Source: Streptomyces zhaozhouensis (GTDB taxonomy: Bacteria > Actinomycetota > Actinomycetes > Streptomycetales > Streptomycetaceae). From it: DNA of 64,000 bases. Made by a program: the position numbers and the translations under genes. This document shows, piece by piece, positions 63,619 to 64,000 of the stretch. Numbering within the stretch: position 1 is the stretch's first letter; each line of letters opens with the position of its first letter. The stretch covers positions 372,001 through 436,000 of the forward strand of contig NZ_OCNE01000001.1 of the NCBI RefSeq assembly GCF_900230195.1, given 5' to 3'. The notes beneath the pieces were generated by a model. It was not told where the DNA came from and searched no databases. It saw only the letters and a list, made by a program, of their open reading frames with translations.

Positions 63619-64000
63619 GTGGAGCGGGGGAAGCTGATCGCGGACCGTTACGAGCTGACCGGCCGTCTCGGCCGGGGCGGCATGGGCGAGGTGTGGGCCG
63701 CGCGGGATCGCGTGCTCCGCCGTGAGGTCGCGCTCAAGCTGCTGGATCTCGACGGGATCGACCACGCCGACCTGCGCCAGCGGTTCGACCGTGAGGCGGT
63801 CGCCGCCGCCCAGATCGTCCACCCCCACGTCGCCGCCCTGTACGACCGGGGCGTCCACGACGACGTGCTGTTCCTGGTCATGGAGAAGGTGGAGGGCCAG
63901 ACGCTCGCGGCGCGTCTCCAGGCTGCCAGCCCCTTCCCCCTGACGCGTGCCGTGGCCGTCGCCGTCGGCGTCTGCGCCGCGCTGGAGGCCGCCCACCGGG
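63619..64000 (+). CDS. Ser/Thr protein kinase, N-terminal part (runs off the right edge)
   Basis: An open frame from GTG 63619 to the window end encodes 127 residues of a Hanks-type kinase: ADRYELTGRLGRGGMGEVWAARD (nucleotide loop), EVALKLL (catalytic lysine), REAVAAAQIVHPHVAALYDRGV, and VMEKVEGQTLAARL. The catalytic loop and any membrane or sensor domains lie beyond the edge. Its phosphorylation targets are unknown. Confidence 0.93.
   Translation, partial: MERGKLIADRYELTGRLGRGGMGEVWAARDRVLRREVALKLLDLDGIDHADLRQRFDREAVAAAQIVHPHVAALYDRGVHDDVLFLVMEKVEGQTLAARLQAASPFPLTRAVAVAVGVCAALEAAHR

Noticed and set aside
1..64000. Insertion sequences, prophage genes or CRISPR arrays
   Set aside because: No transposase, integrase or phage protein, and no regularly spaced repeats were seen; tandem repeats are short and local.

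Overview
The window is chromosomal DNA of a Streptomyces-type actinomycete. The sequence is very GC-rich, codons end almost always in G or C, GTG starts and 4-nt GTGA/ATGA overlaps are common, and gene content and order match the glnA-glnII-glnE region of streptomycetes. There is no insertion sequence, phage gene or CRISPR array; it reads as conserved core chromosome with some species-specific cargo.

Layout. 1-6.8 kb: truncated N-terminus of an HTH-type regulator, lipB, lipA, two conserved small/membrane proteins, an RDD protein, glnA and a transglutaminase-like protein. 7-12.7 kb: an alpha/beta hydrolase, RsgA GTPase, a conserved hypothetical with a leaderless-type promoter, a TetR regulator, a DUF2795 protein and a Gfo/Idh/MocA oxidoreductase. 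13-22 kb: glnII, a NarL-type sensor kinase, a Ser/Thr kinase fused to an extracellular solute-binding domain, a secreted phospholipase C-like enzyme, a NarL-type response regulator and a sigma-like membrane protein. 22.5-34.9 kb: carbohydrate and amino-acid metabolism, with a secreted GH2 enzyme carrying two AbfB domains, a D-aminoacylase, a RidA protein, and a maltose/maltodextrin locus (malE-malF-malG-alpha-glucosidase plus two paralogous MalR-like LacI regulators). 35-42 kb: a PAP2 membrane enzyme, glnE, an FAD oxidase and glnA2. 42.6-48.1 kb: a complete conservon (sensor kinase, roadblock, DUF742, GTPase, P450) convergent with a sesquiterpene-cyclase-like gene. 48.3-57.6 kb: nadE, a secreted serine protease, pspAB/htpX, an endonuclease/exonuclease/phosphatase-fold membrane protein, panB, npdG and map. 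57.7-64 kb: iron-box heme oxygenase, a second sugar ABC operon, a conserved hypothetical, an unusual structured RNA, a macro-domain protein and the start of another Ser/Thr kinase.

How the genes work together. Nitrogen assimilation dominates. GSI (glnA) has the adenylylation tyrosine, GlnE is its adenylyltransferase, GSII (glnII) is the second assimilatory enzyme, and GlnA2 is a GSI paralogue without the tyrosine. glnA and glnII both have GlnR-like boxes. The two sugar ABC systems have no ATPase gene here and probably share a distant MsiK-type ATPase.

The most unusual element is at about 62.68-62.81 kb. A tRNA-like molecule is encoded in circularly permuted order (T-arm and 3' acceptor strand upstream, 5' acceptor strand and D-arm downstream). 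Its anticodon stem is extended by a second long-range helix, and a strong intrinsic terminator follows. It resembles the gene layout of two-piece permuted tmRNA, but it has a full tRNA core.
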